A DNA stretch of 64,000 nucleotides from contig NZ_CP081966.1 of NCBI RefSeq assembly GCF_019823065.1, forward strand, positions 5,673,501 through 5,737,500, in the 5' to 3' direction. The translations under genes were made by a program, and so were the position numbers. Source of the stretch: Pseudomonas mosselii (GTDB taxonomy: Bacteria; Pseudomonadota; Gammaproteobacteria; Pseudomonadales; Pseudomonadaceae). Every line of letters begins with the position of its first letter. Positions within the stretch are counted from its first letter, which is position 1. The notes below the pieces were generated by a model, which saw nothing but the letters and a program-made list of their open reading frames with translations, searched no databases and was not told where the DNA came from. This document shows positions 40,869 to 49,858 of this stretch, one piece after another.

Positions 40869-42434
40869 TCAGGAAGCAGAGGCAGAAGCTGGCGAGCAGT
40901 TCCACGGCAGCAGCGCTTCGTAATCCTCGACGCGGCTCGCCGCTGGCAGGCGTTCAAGGATGTGGCGCAACCAGGCGTAAGGCTCTTGCCCGTTGGCTTT
41001 GGCAGTTTCGATCAGGCTGTAGATCTGCGCGCTGGCGGTAGCGCCTTTCGGCGTGTCGCTGAACAGCCAGTTCTTGCGGCCGATGACGAAGGGACGGATG
41101 GCGTTCTCGGCGCGGTTGTTGTCGATCGGTAGATGCCCGCCTTCGATGTAGCGCACCAGCCTGCTCCAGTTTCTGGCCAAGTAGTTTACCGCCTTGCCCA
41201 GGGCCGTCTGCCCAGCGACCTGCGGTTGGGTTTTGTCCAGCCAGGCCTTGAGTTGGTCGATCAGGGGCTGGCTGCGTTGCTGGCGGACGTCGAGGCGTTC
41301 GCTATGGTCAGCGTCCTTCAGGTCACGCTCGATGCCGTAGAGCTTGTTGATCAGGCTCAGCGCCACGTCGGCACGCCCAGTCTTGCCCTTGGGCTGCACC
41401 TTTTGGGCTTCGACGAACTTGCGTCGCGCATGCGCCCAGCAGCCCAGGCGTTCGATGCCGTCGCGTGCAGCCACGGCGTTGTAGCCGGCGTAGTCGTCGG
41501 TCATCAGGTAGCCGCGGTAGCCATCGAGCAGGCGTAGCGGCACCTCCTGCGCGCGGCTGGCTGTGTAGTCGAAAAGGATCACCGGCTTGTCCGGCGGCCC
41601 ACCGCTTTGCACCCACATCCAGGATTGTGCCGAGGGGTCGCGCCCCGGTTCATGCAGCACCTGTAAGCGCGTTTCGTCGCAGTGCAGCACGGGGTATTCG
41701 AACAGTTTGTCGCGCATCAGGTTGAGCAACGGTTGCAGTTGCTCGCCACTTTGGATCACCCAACGCGCCAGGGTCTGCCGTGGGATGTCGACGCCGTGGC
41801 GGCTGAGCATCTTTTCGAAGCGGTACAGCGGAATGCCGTCGGCGTACTTGGTGGTCAGCAGCATCGCCAGCACGCTGGGGCTGGCCAGGCTCTTCTCGAT
41901 CAGTTGTGCCGGTTTATCGGCGGTGACCGGCGCGGTTTCACAGGCCTTGCAGGCATAGGTCTTGCGGATGTGGCGGATGACCCGCACCTGCATCGGGATG
42001 ATCTCCAGCTGCTCGCTGGTCTCCTCGCCGATCACCTGCTTGCAGGCACCACAGGCGCAGGCGCGCTCATGCTCGGGTAGCTCATGGATGACTTCCACGC
42101 GCGGCAGGTTGGCCGGCAGCGGCTTGCGTTTGCCACGGCGCTTGACCGGCGCAACGACTTCTTCGGCTTCGGCTTCGGCTTCGGCTTCGACTGGCTCGGC
42201 GGCCGGCGCTTCGATCAGCTCTTCGACCTCGTTGAACATGGCCAACTGCGGTGAGTCGGCGTCTTCAGAGCTGCGCTCGGACTTGGGCGAGAACAGCTTG
42301 TGGCGCAGCAAGGCGACCTGTTCTTGAAGTTGTTCTATGCGAGCATCTTTCGCCGCCGCCTGTTCACTGGCCAGCAGCAGTAAATGCTTCAGCAGGATTG
42401 GGTCGTCAGGAAGAGATTCGGGCACGGCGATCAT
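40869..42434 (-). CDS. tnpC: IS66 transposase TnpC
   Basis: A 521-residue DDE transposase. The N-terminal coiled coil ([20 protein letters not shown]) and [11 protein letters not shown] lead to an acidic Glu-Ala run, a zinc-finger-like part (CACGACKQ ... TYACKACE) and the catalytic domain: Asp in [12 protein letters not shown], Asp in [13 protein letters not shown], Glu in [20 protein letters not shown]. It appears intact, so the element may be active. The Glu-Ala run is coded by five tandem GGCTTC-type hexamers (42161-42190), a spot prone to slippage. Confidence 0.96.
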   Translation of the reverse strand: MIAVPESLPDDPILLKHLLLLASEQAAAKDARIEQLQEQVALLRHKLFSPKSERSSEDADSPQLAMFNEVEELIEAPAAEPVEAEAEAEAEEVVAPVKRRGKRKPLPANLPRVEVIHELPEHERACACGACKQVIGEETSEQLEIIPMQVRVIRHIRKTYACKACETAPVTADKPAQLIEKSLASPSVLAMLLTTKYADGIPLYRFEKMLSRHGVDIPRQTLARWVIQSGEQLQPLLNLMRDKLFEYPVLHCDETRLQVLHEPGRDPSAQSWMWVQSGGPPDKPVILFDYTASRAQEVPLRLLDGYRGYLMTDDYAGYNAVAARDGIERLGCWAHARRKFVEAQKVQPKGKTGRADVALSLINKLYGIERDLKDADHSERLDVRQQRSQPLIDQLKAWLDKTQPQVAGQTALGKAVNYLARNWSRLVRYIEGGHLPIDNNRAENAIRPFVIGRKNWLFSDTPKGATASAQIYSLIETAKANGQEPYAWLRHILERLPAASRVEDYEALLPWNCSPASASAS

Positions 42435-42453
42435 GGCCGTGGATTATACCGGC

Positions 42454-42813
42454 TCAGGTTACGAAGCGCGGCGTCAGTATCTGGTGCGGACGGTTGCGCC
42501 ACAGGTCGATGCCGTCGAGCAGCCAGTTCAGTTCGTCGACCGTCAGTTCGATGGCTTCGTCACCCGCATCGGGTTTGGTCTTGAAACGCTCGGCTTCCAG
42601 TCGCTTGAGCCACAGGCAGAAGCCATTGCGCTCCCAGTAGAGAATCTTGACCTGGCTGCGCGTGCGATTGAGGAACACGAACAGCACCGGGTTGAACACC
42701 TCCACCTTGATGTCCAGCTCGACCAGCGCGGCCAGTCCGTTGATGGATTTGCGGAAGTCGACGGGCTTTGGGTAGAGATAGACCTTCTGCACTTTGGCGT
42801 CGGGACGCATCAT
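42454..42813 (-). CDS. tnpB: IS66 accessory protein TnpB
   Basis: A 119-residue IS66 Orf2-family protein. Signature segments are VYLYPKPVDFRKSINGLAAL, PVLFVFLNRTRSQVKILYWE and NGFCLWLKRLEAERF. It is required for transposition of this family and lies 19 bases before tnpC on the leftward strand. Confidence 0.95.
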   Translation of the reverse strand: MMRPDAKVQKVYLYPKPVDFRKSINGLAALVELDIKVEVFNPVLFVFLNRTRSQVKILYWERNGFCLWLKRLEAERFKTKPDAGDEAIELTVDELNWLLDGIDLWRNRPHQILTPRFVT

Positions 42814-42896
42814 GACGGAACTCCACGGGAAAATAGGGAGCCCAGCATCCGGGATACGGAGAGGTCAGTTGAAGATGGGGTCTATGGAGCGCATAC

Positions 42897-43020
42897 ACTG
42901 CTATGGCATTCGCTCCGGCTATCCTGGGCGGAAACTGTACATGGCAGCGCCGCCACCATGGTGCTCTGGGCCTTGCCGACATGGGCCATTAGACTGCGCA
43001 TGAAGTGAAAACCCTGAGAT
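42897..43020 (-). pseudogene. IS256-family transposase remnant, 5' part
   Basis: The continuation of the broken transposase beyond the IS66 element. Leftward translation gives GFHFMRSLMAHVGKAQSTMV and AALPCTVSAQDSRSE, matching the region just before the VADQLR segment in IS256-type transposases. The first ACTGCTAT (42897-42904) is the right copy of the IS66 target duplication. Nothing further upstream resembles the transposase N-terminus, so the gene is also truncated. The outer limit near 43020 is approximate. Confidence 0.75.
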
Positions 43021-43315
43021 AGAGCAGTCGAAATCAAAAAACGTGGATCTCAGTGTATTTTTCAGTTCTGAATGGCATGATACCCACCCTGGACGCTCAC
43101 GGTCAGAGACCGAGAAAAGCCAGTAAATACGATCACTCTGACCGGATCAGCCTTTCACAGCCCCTCGAAATTGACATCGGTGTAACGTCAACTAGCATAC
43201 GGGTGAGATAGGTTGCAGTAGCTGCTAGCGCAGATTGAACTGTGACGCGGCACACGTTTTCTAAGCTGTGTCTCGTAAAAATTTCCGATTAGCTCAGCGA
43301 CCAGTGGAGGTAACG
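43021..43315. promoter_or_regulatory. upstream region of the two-gene cassette
   Basis: No gene seen. TTGACA at 43171-43176 and TAGCAT at 43193-43198 (16 bases apart) could be a promoter. TTGAC and GTCAA (43171-43175 and 43186-43190) form a short inverted repeat within it. Composition is clearly AT-richer than core DNA. Confidence 0.35.
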
Positions 43316-43486
43316 ATGAAGCTCTCAAAGAAGAAAGCAGGTAGACGTGGGTGCGTTCTCGTTCAAGCAGCCTCCTCTGTCAGCTTTGACTCTGAGGGGT
43401 TAACAAAGAAACGCTCGGTTCCTAAAGAACGTGCCCAATATGTTCGAATTGTTTCTGAGCGAGCGCTATCTCTCCTTTCAGCATAA
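43316..43486 (+). CDS. small basic protein of 56 residues, unknown
   Basis: ATG at 43316 has an excellent GGAGG site 6 bases upstream; a GTG at 43268 is in frame without one. The product begins MKLSKKKAGRRGCVLVQAAS, is strongly basic (net charge about +10), has one Cys and a helical end (RAQYVRIVSERALSLLSA). No family is recognised. It ends 12 bases before a strong terminator that separates it from the coiled-coil membrane gene. The strong ribosome site argues that it is real. A role as a nucleic-acid-binding or antitoxin-like partner is possible but unproven. Confidence 0.6.
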   Translation: MKLSKKKAGRRGCVLVQAASSVSFDSEGLTKKRSVPKERAQYVRIVSERALSLLSA

Positions 43487-43498
43487 AGCTATTACTTT

Positions 43499-43530
43499 AA
43501 CGCTCCCATCATTGGGAGCGTTTTTGTTTG
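43499..43530 (+). terminator. rho-independent terminator inside the cassette
   Basis: A perfect 10-bp stem AACGCTCCCA with loop TCAT is followed by TTTTTGTTT. It lies between the 56-residue gene and the start of the next gene (43541), whose ribosome site GGGGA is at 43530-43534. It may attenuate the second gene. Confidence 0.85.
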
Positions 43531-43540
43531 GGGATTTTTT

Positions 43541-44134
43541 GTGAGTCAAAAATGGGTCTTCGAAGCGCTGGTACAAAATGAAAAAGACGGAATAGGTCTC
43601 ATTGCCTATGCTCTCTACAAACACAAAAAGCATGTTTTAGCTCAGTCGCTTAGAAGCAATGGCGAAGCAGAGCATTATATCCAAGATCAAGTGAAAATCT
43701 TTCACGACCAAACCCTACAAAATAACAGCCTCAACGATTACAGAATCAAAGCCGAACAATATTTAAGCGAAGTGTATGGCCAGCTTGAAAATGACATAAA
43801 ATCTAAATATGAAGAAAAGGAAAAGCAACTTAAACAAGCACATGAAACCCGGGAGACACAAACAAAGAAAGAGTGCGAAGCAAAAATAAAAAAAGAGAAA
43901 AGAGAATTTATAAAGTCAGTCCAGGAATATGAAAGATCCAACAAGAGTTTTTTATCTATTTTCTTGGCCTGGCTAATTTCTGGCATACCCGGGGTCATCG
44001 CCTCCTTCATAATCACTGCCTTTGTTATCGGCTCCACAGTATTACTCGTCCCACAAGAAAAACGAAAGGAAGTTTTCGCCTCGTTGGCAGCCGAGTATAT
44101 TGGAATCGAGAACAAGCAGCCCAAAGCAAAGTAA
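43541..44134 (+). CDS. coiled-coil membrane protein, unknown
   Basis: A 197-residue protein from GTG 43541 (GGGGA 6 bases upstream). Residues 1-70 form a soluble domain (KWVFEALVQNEKDGIGLIAY, ALYKHKKHVLAQSL), 72-132 a highly charged coiled coil rich in Lys and Glu, and 136-170 a long hydrophobic stretch (SIFLAWLISGIPGVIASFII onward) that could be one or two helices, followed by a cytosolic tail. The IAYALYK block recurs, in my recollection, in uncharacterised bacterial proteins. Base composition is far more AT-rich than the chromosome. The layout of a sensor domain tethered to the membrane by a coiled coil is seen in some abortive-infection effectors; this is inference only. Confidence 0.7.
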   Translation: MSQKWVFEALVQNEKDGIGLIAYALYKHKKHVLAQSLRSNGEAEHYIQDQVKIFHDQTLQNNSLNDYRIKAEQYLSEVYGQLENDIKSKYEEKEKQLKQAHETRETQTKKECEAKIKKEKREFIKSVQEYERSNKSFLSIFLAWLISGIPGVIASFIITAFVIGSTVLLVPQEKRKEVFASLAAEYIGIENKQPKAK

Positions 44135-44231
44135 CCTAACATACGCCCCCACAAAAGCCACCCATCCAAATACAATGGGCGATAGACTTACCAACTAAAC
44201 AACGCAAAGAACAAACTATAATTATCCTTTA

Positions 44232-44723
44232 CTACACAGAAGGAGATTCACACCCAAAATTCAACTCCCGTGAAACTGCGGCCACACACCCTAATAAATT
44301 ATTATATTCACCGTACTGTTGAAAACCAAGTTTCCTACCGAAAGCATCCGAGAACTGATTCGTACACTCCAAGCCGATTTTCGTATAGCCAATATCTTTA
44401 GCAAAACTCAATAAAAATCTAATAAAATCAGTCCCGTGGCCTTTCCTGCGATCCTTGAATCCAAACCTAGCAACCACAAGGGTTTCCTCTCCCCAAAACC
44501 CTCCTGATGGCGGAGTAACTTTCAGGTAGAGCTCATAAGCTTCCGCATAAAAATTTAAAACATTACCATCGACATAGTGACAACGTCGAGGCTGCTCGCC
44601 AAAGCGCTGATATAGATAAGGCGACAATAGTTCAGAAAATCTTCTTGCCCTAATCGCCGCCAACGCCCTTTCTGAATCTTTAGGCTCCAGTATACATATA
44701 GAAATCCCATCAAAACCTTTCAT
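44232..44723 (-). CDS. GNAT-family N-acetyltransferase
   Basis: A 163-residue acyltransferase. The acetyl-CoA motif A is visible as LVVARFGFKDRRKGHGTDFI with the RRKGHG loop near residue 95, and motif B as CTNQFSDAFGRKLGFQQYGE. The N-terminal 70 residues (ERALAAIRARRFSELLSPYL) are variable. AT-rich codon use marks it as island DNA. It reads leftward 45 bases from the 349-residue gene and may share its transcript. The acceptor is unknown; antitoxin-linked GNAT toxins are usually smaller and paired, which is not evident here. Confidence 0.75.
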   Translation of the reverse strand: MKGFDGISICILEPKDSERALAAIRARRFSELLSPYLYQRFGEQPRRCHYVDGNVLNFYAEAYELYLKVTPPSGGFWGEETLVVARFGFKDRRKGHGTDFIRFLLSFAKDIGYTKIGLECTNQFSDAFGRKLGFQQYGEYNNLLGCVAAVSRELNFGCESPSV

Positions 44724-44768
44724 CCATCCTCCTCACCGTCAGCTTATGAACTAGCTAGACACCCGAGA

Positions 44769-45818
44769 TTATTGACTTGTTAATTTCTGATAAAGAAGCT
44801 CGCGTGAGACAACCCCTTCCTCTTGCTCGCCTGGAAATGCGCCTGATGATGCCATTCTAGATAAATCTTCCGCTGTTGGCAGGGGGAATCCATTCTCGAG
44901 GCAATGGTTTGATAACCAGCAATATGTCATTTCGGCTAAATGACTGAGCTGCTCTGCCTGATAGCCTTCTGTGATTTGGGCATTGCTCTTCAACAATAGA
45001 GCGGCCAGACGACGATTCATGTCTTGTGTATAAGTTGGGTGAGTCTGCGCGAAACGCTCAGCAATATGCTCAACCAAGCAAACGATATAAGTCATCAAAT
45101 ATGGAAGGCGAGAGTAAAGGTAAGCCCACTGCGTCAGTATTTGATCACCTTGTGAAAATATAAAATTAATATTATAAGACTCTGTCCTTATAGCTTTATG
45201 ATCAGTAAACAGATGCATTGCCTTGTTGCAGATACTATCGAAGCTATCCCGTGACGCTTTATCATAGCGGAGCCTTGCTATGTAATTAGCGTCCAACCTC
45301 GACGCCTCTCCAATGACCTCTAAAACTTTCTCGATTCTACGCGTGTGTCCGTCGATGCCACCTGCATTCTGAGGACGAAGTCTAGCAGGATCTTCAGCGA
45401 TCATTTTGGCGAACGAGGCTTTATCTGCAACCACCGACTCCAGAAGGTACAAGCTTTCCTGAAATGGTTTTCGTAGAAGCATGTATGCAATTGCGAGTTT
45501 CCCTTTCCTCGAGGCCTCCAACGCTTCAAAAATACAATGGAGCATGTCTGACAATACAGCTGGAAATGCGGTTGTGACTAGGACATCCGCTTCATCATTC
45601 ATACGGCCACTTTTCTTTAGCCAATCTATTAGATCATCAGCCTGCTCGAGATTTACCAGCTCCTTCTCATCGCTAAACGTCAGATTGGTAACAAATATGC
45701 CTTGCTTCATCCCCGACACCAATAACTGTGCAACTATGTCATGTGCTGCAAAGCAGAACTCGTATGCATCATGAAATTGTTGTGGCAGGACGGTATTGGC
45801 CTCCAAAAGTCGCTTCAT
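44769..45818 (-). CDS. hypothetical 349-residue helical protein
   Basis: A soluble, mostly helical protein (HDAYEFCFAAHDIVAQLLVS, AIAYMLLRKPFQESLYLLES, NINFIFSQGDQILTQWAYLY). No catalytic motif, signal or membrane helix is obvious, and I do not recognise the family. It lies between the GNAT gene (45 bases) and the gin-type operon (86 bases), on the same strand, with AT-rich composition, so it is likely island cargo. Paired with GNAT it may form a small operon. Confidence 0.65.
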   Translation of the reverse strand: MKRLLEANTVLPQQFHDAYEFCFAAHDIVAQLLVSGMKQGIFVTNLTFSDEKELVNLEQADDLIDWLKKSGRMNDEADVLVTTAFPAVLSDMLHCIFEALEASRKGKLAIAYMLLRKPFQESLYLLESVVADKASFAKMIAEDPARLRPQNAGGIDGHTRRIEKVLEVIGEASRLDANYIARLRYDKASRDSFDSICNKAMHLFTDHKAIRTESYNINFIFSQGDQILTQWAYLYSRLPYLMTYIVCLVEHIAERFAQTHPTYTQDMNRRLAALLLKSNAQITEGYQAEQLSHLAEMTYCWLSNHCLENGFPLPTAEDLSRMASSGAFPGEQEEGVVSRELLYQKLTSQ

Positions 45819-45904
45819 TTATTCCCCCTTGGTATTTAACGCAGTTTTGTTCAGCCTGAGGCGACAATATCTAGAGGACATACTCCAGAAACAAAGTAAT
45901 AAAT

Positions 45905-46345
45905 CTACGCTCTGCTACTTAATCGGCTAATAGTTCTTCCTTTCTCAGCCGAGTCCCGATCAATTTCTGGTAGAGACGCATCAAGTTCCGCCTGAGAAAG
46001 TCCACGTTTTTGGGCGTTGTACTGCCAACGAATGAAGCACTCCAGCAGTCGGTTATTCTCAGCCTTCAGACGCTGATTCTCATTTTCCAGACGATGGATG
46101 CGTTGCTCCGCAATAGCCAGGCTTTCCGGACGCTTCGTGGGCTTGAAACCCGCTTTCTGCTGGGTTTTCTTATCACCGAACGCGCTCTTGATTCGAGCAT
46201 GTGCATTGAGGGTCTGCCGTGTTGGGCGTGTACCAATCAAGCCTTCGGCTTCGTTGCACAAAGCATCCCAGGTGAGCTTACCATCCCACCCATCAATCAG
46301 GCCGACCAGTAGGTCAATGTCTCTTGTCGTTAGATGCTTGGCCAT
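45905..46345 (-). CDS. ginD: small coiled-coil protein of the recombinase operon, GinD-like
   Basis: A 146-residue protein that begins two bases after the stop of the third recombinase. The N-terminal half (RDIDLLVGLIDGWDGKLTWD, RPTRQTLNAHARIKSAFGDK) may contain a DNA-binding helix pair, and residues 75-100 form a coiled coil (IAEQRIHRLENENQRLKAEN). Size and position match the fourth gene of ginABCD in GInt islands and, more distantly, TnpC of Tn554. It is likely an accessory factor for recombination. The gin assignment is from gene order and size, not from a search. Confidence 0.65.
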   Translation of the reverse strand: MAKHLTTRDIDLLVGLIDGWDGKLTWDALCNEAEGLIGTRPTRQTLNAHARIKSAFGDKKTQQKAGFKPTKRPESLAIAEQRIHRLENENQRLKAENNRLLECFIRWQYNAQKRGLSQAELDASLPEIDRDSAEKGRTISRLSSRA

Positions 46346-46347
46346 AA

Positions 46348-48339
46348 CTAGAAGACCCCCAGCAGATTTCGCAGCTCATCAATGCCGGGCTCTGATGAAG
46401 GGAGCCTGCGGTAGGACTGGCGGGCAGCAAGCTCTCGCTTCAACGGGGTGTACTCTTGATCATTGCTGAGTCGAATGGCCGTTCCGTCCGGGAGGTCGGG
46501 TGATTCAAGTATCTGAATCAACTGATCCAGTCGTTCCAAAGTCTTGATCTGATGCTGGCTCCAGCGATCGGCGCCATAGGTTCCTGAAGTATCTGCCGCC
46601 TCGGCCTTTTCAAGTTGCATATGGGTCAAACTACGCTGCTGCCTGAGACGATCAAGCTTGGTCACGTCACCTTTTACGCAAACCTGTTCGGTGCAATTCA
46701 AGCAATCCCGATGCTTCTGGCAAGGCAGCATCGAGTAGTCATGTACGCAGAATCCATACTCAGTGACATGGGCGATACCGTCACCTACAGTCTCCAGATC
46801 CGCATAGGTAACGGGCATGCTGGCCTGGATCTTGTCGAGTATCCCACCGACGCCGGCATTCCTGGCCAGCTCGACGTACTCGTCGTCGCTCATGTGATTG
46901 TACACAGCGTTCTGATGGATGTTGGCCCGCCCTGACCACTTGGCGATGTCTAGCTGCCCCAATGCGCCACGCTGTGCCACGGTATTGAGGAAATGACGCA
47001 CCTGGTGAGAGGTCATCGAGATTTCACTGCCATCTGGGTTCTTGTAACCGTGTCGCTTCCAGATGCTGCGCTCCTGACCGTCAATGAAGTTCAGGTCAGT
47101 GGTAAACGTGCTCTTCCCGGGCCCCCATATCCTGATAGGGCTCGGACTAAAATCCGAACGGAGTTCGTGAGCCCTAAAACAGCAAAGCGCCTCCGAGTAC
47201 TTGATATTGCGATCCCGGTTCCTCCAAGGCCATCCGACAGGAAGTTGGCTATGACAGTAGTCATTTAGGAATGCCAGCGTCAGTGACTCACCCTTTTTCT
47301 TCAAAGCTCCATAGGGTTTGTATTTCGAGAAAAACGAGTCCAATGCCCCTTTCATGGCCTTGATGCCAATCGCCATACAAGCTTGCTCATCAGTTAGTGG
47401 CTGGTTGTCAGGAACATGGGGACAGTCTTCATGGCGGTAAAATCTGTCAGGGTGATCTTCATACCATTTTGCCAACGCCCGCCCTGGAGCAGACAACTCG
47501 GTCAACCGGCGCACTGCCTCGGTGGCAATATCCTTGAATATGGTCGGAATCCACTTAATATCCGCCCCATAACCTTTGCCGGCATAAAACCGTAGCCCCA
47601 GTCTTTCGACACCCTCGCCATCTGTATCAGGATGCAGGCAATTCACCGGCAGGTCTTGAACCTCCGATATCCGAGATGGCGCGCACATCAGCAGTGCAAA
47701 TACGGACGTGGTAAAACGATCCCGAGCACTTACGAGATCGTTGGCAAACATCTCTGCCATAGCTTCCAACCAGCGATCCTCTGGTAGCTTTTCTGCTCGT
47801 TTTCTTTTTCCTTCCGCGTCTGTCCTGTCTATCTCTTTAGGCTTGCGGATGGGATTTCGCCAGGTAATCGAGTCGGGAACGATCCGACTTTCATTGAGGA
47901 ACCCCATAAGCTTTACCAAGCTCACACCTGCCTGATAGCTCGTGGCCTCATACTCCCTCGCAACTTGACCCGCTGCGTCCATGACGAGTTGATCTACCTG
48001 CGTAATGTCCGCTTTGCCCTTGACCGTCAGCAGAGCTTTCTCGATGCAGCGGATCGCCTTGAATTCGTTTTTGAGCTTAGTGGGGGTATGACCCTGCTGG
48101 TAGCGAACATAAGCTTTGGCAAAGGGAATGATGTCAGCATTCAGCAGTTGATCAGTCGTGTAGCCCCTCGCAGGCGCCCCCATGACCGTAAAGTTGCCGA
48201 CCTTGGGCCAGGCATTGGCATACCAGTCTAAATCTGCCCCGAATACCGTCAGGCGGTCACGACACATCGCAATGAAATCGTCCAGATTCTTCTGGCTGTC
48301 ACGCTGATGCTTGGGGGTGAACAGCAGTAGGTCAGCCAT
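46348..48339 (-). CDS. ginC: large tyrosine recombinase, GinC-like
   Basis: A 663-residue recombinase. ATG at 48339 has GGGGAGAGG 6 bases upstream and overlaps the preceding stop by 8 bases. The catalytic core shows Arg in LLMCAPSRISEVQDLPVN, HxxR-type MTSHQVRHFLNTVAQRG, then AKWSGRANIHQNAVYNHMS with the Tyr. A Cys-rich stretch near the C-terminus (CVHDYSMLPCQKHRDCLNC, then CVKGD) could bind zinc. Much longer than ordinary phage integrases, it corresponds to the third gene of the GInt operon. Confidence 0.75.
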   Translation of the reverse strand: MADLLLFTPKHQRDSQKNLDDFIAMCRDRLTVFGADLDWYANAWPKVGNFTVMGAPARGYTTDQLLNADIIPFAKAYVRYQQGHTPTKLKNEFKAIRCIEKALLTVKGKADITQVDQLVMDAAGQVAREYEATSYQAGVSLVKLMGFLNESRIVPDSITWRNPIRKPKEIDRTDAEGKRKRAEKLPEDRWLEAMAEMFANDLVSARDRFTTSVFALLMCAPSRISEVQDLPVNCLHPDTDGEGVERLGLRFYAGKGYGADIKWIPTIFKDIATEAVRRLTELSAPGRALAKWYEDHPDRFYRHEDCPHVPDNQPLTDEQACMAIGIKAMKGALDSFFSKYKPYGALKKKGESLTLAFLNDYCHSQLPVGWPWRNRDRNIKYSEALCCFRAHELRSDFSPSPIRIWGPGKSTFTTDLNFIDGQERSIWKRHGYKNPDGSEISMTSHQVRHFLNTVAQRGALGQLDIAKWSGRANIHQNAVYNHMSDDEYVELARNAGVGGILDKIQASMPVTYADLETVGDGIAHVTEYGFCVHDYSMLPCQKHRDCLNCTEQVCVKGDVTKLDRLRQQRSLTHMQLEKAEAADTSGTYGADRWSQHQIKTLERLDQLIQILESPDLPDGTAIRLSNDQEYTPLKRELAARQSYRRLPSSEPGIDELRNLLGVF

Positions 48340-49858
48340 ACGCAACCTCTCCCCTGGCCTCTTTGCAACGGTTGATTACGTCACTTACGGCCAAGATTAA
48401 TCGGTCGTTGGTCGAAGCGATCTTCAGATCTCCGCAGTTGACTCGAACCCGATCCCGCTCCTCGATCAGGCGATCCAAGACCTCTTCGTGGGGGCCATCG
48501 AGCCAAGGCTGGAAGTGGGCACATGTGTAACAAGCGATGGGTGCCAATGCGCCACAGAAGCCATAGCTGCCACAGGTGCCTACGTTGGCCCTGCCGTTCG
48601 AGATTCGGCTGCTCGGGTCATCGCCTCGGCATGCCTCACGTTCTGATGTAACAAGAACGCCTCGAAACGCCTGGGCAAACGGTGCGAGCTGCAAGGCGAC
48701 AGCCTTATCGATGCGCTCGACGATCTCAGGGATGTTTTTGACGTACACGCCTACGTTCTGGGTATCGGAGTGATCCAACGCCTCAGCAATGACCAACTCC
48801 CCTCTTCCTTCTCGAGCCAGATTCGTGCCAAGCGTGTAGCGAAAGCGATTCGGGTTGAGGGCGATAGGCGCCCCAGTGCGCTCGCTAATGACAGCAATCG
48901 TCCTGGCAACTCCCAACATCGCTTGATACACCTCTTGGGTGGGGATATGCAGCCGGTCGCTACCAAGTAGTACCTCAACATCGGAATCGGTCTCAAGGGA
49001 ATGCGATACGGGAAAAAATGGCAACTCGTCCTGTACTTTCTGAGGCAGCGGACCGCCTGCCTGCTCGGAAAAAGCCGTCTTCACAGACTCCGCTTGCTGC
49101 TGCAACAGCAACCAAAGATCCTCAACAATCGCAAAGCGATTGAACGAGGAGCGCCATGGCGTATTGCGCTGCTTAGCCCTGGGGAAGTTGATCCAATAGG
49201 CCCCTTGAGCAGTGGAATGCAGGTCTTTGACTTTGAGCGCCGCGATTTGCCCAGGGCGCCGCCCCGTCATGGCTAAGATCATTGATAGACACGTCTCCTC
49301 CAAGGAGAGTCGCTGCCCGGTGAATGCATCGACCACAGCAGAGATAACCCCTTGGAGTTCAATATCGGTTAGAGGCCCAGCGTCGGGACACATCGACTGG
49401 ACAGCGAAACCTTTCTCGTTCCCCTTGATGACCCACTTATTCAGCAGGGTCAAAACCTCATCAGAGATACCTGGATATCCAAGCCGCGACCATTGGCGGA
49501 TCGCCCCGCGCAATACTCCCATGTACCACTCTGTTTTCCTATCTAGCGATGATCGGTAGGAGATCAACGAAGCGACGGAAAGCAGATCGGAACCTTGCAT
49601 CTGCTCGCAGTAATGCAAAAAACGATTAAAAATATTTCTCGCATGCGACGGCGCTCCCGCTCTTGCGTAAAACTCCAGAACCCGCCGAAATGAATAATCC
49701 CTTTCCCCCAAATACTGCGAAAGCGAGCCAACCGGAATGGCTATATCCTTACTAAGCTCCCATCGAGAGCTATCGAAATTCACGAGATAGCCGTCCCTAG
49801 AGTAAAAACGATTAACTACAGCTACCTGAAGAGCATTTTTATTCACCGGCCACCTCAT
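48332..49858 (-). CDS. ginB: tyrosine recombinase, GinB-like
   Basis: A 508-residue recombinase overlapping ginA by 20 bases; ATG at 49858 is preferred over the adjacent GTG. The core shows Arg in LAMTGRRPGQIAALKVKDL, a degenerate second box NRFRYTLGTNLA (Asn for the usual His, Arg kept) and LDHSDTQNVGVYVKN with His and the candidate Tyr. A C-terminal Cys cluster CGSYGFCGALAPIACYTC resembles the one in GinC. The altered second box raises the question whether it is itself catalytic. Confidence 0.75.
   Translation of the reverse strand: MRWPVNKNALQVAVVNRFYSRDGYLVNFDSSRWELSKDIAIPVGSLSQYLGERDYSFRRVLEFYARAGAPSHARNIFNRFLHYCEQMQGSDLLSVASLISYRSSLDRKTEWYMGVLRGAIRQWSRLGYPGISDEVLTLLNKWVIKGNEKGFAVQSMCPDAGPLTDIELQGVISAVVDAFTGQRLSLEETCLSMILAMTGRRPGQIAALKVKDLHSTAQGAYWINFPRAKQRNTPWRSSFNRFAIVEDLWLLLQQQAESVKTAFSEQAGGPLPQKVQDELPFFPVSHSLETDSDVEVLLGSDRLHIPTQEVYQAMLGVARTIAVISERTGAPIALNPNRFRYTLGTNLAREGRGELVIAEALDHSDTQNVGVYVKNIPEIVERIDKAVALQLAPFAQAFRGVLVTSEREACRGDDPSSRISNGRANVGTCGSYGFCGALAPIACYTCAHFQPWLDGPHEEVLDRLIEERDRVRVNCGDLKIASTNDRLILAVSDVINRCKEARGEVAYG

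Larger units (their letters stand above)
40829..42896 (-). mobile_element. IS66-family insertion sequence, 2068 bp
   Basis: The element is bounded by imperfect inverted ends that match at 19 of 25 positions when the flanking T is included (left GTAACCGCTCCATGAACCCC; right, inverted, GTATGCGCTCCATAGACCCC) and by an exact 8-bp duplication. It carries tnpB and tnpC read leftward. Only about 83 bases lie between tnpB and the end, so tnpA, present in the classic three-gene IS66 members, is absent. It inserted into an IS256-type transposase gene. Confidence 0.93.

Noticed and set aside
40580..40957. 125-codon leftward frame between the helicase and IS66
   Set aside because: The true reading of this DNA is the decayed IS256-type transposase in another frame; the open frame crosses the IS66 end.
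44232..44723. GNAT toxin of a TacAT-type toxin-antitoxin pair
   Set aside because: No small ribbon-helix-helix antitoxin gene is adjacent; the neighbour is a 349-residue protein of unknown type.
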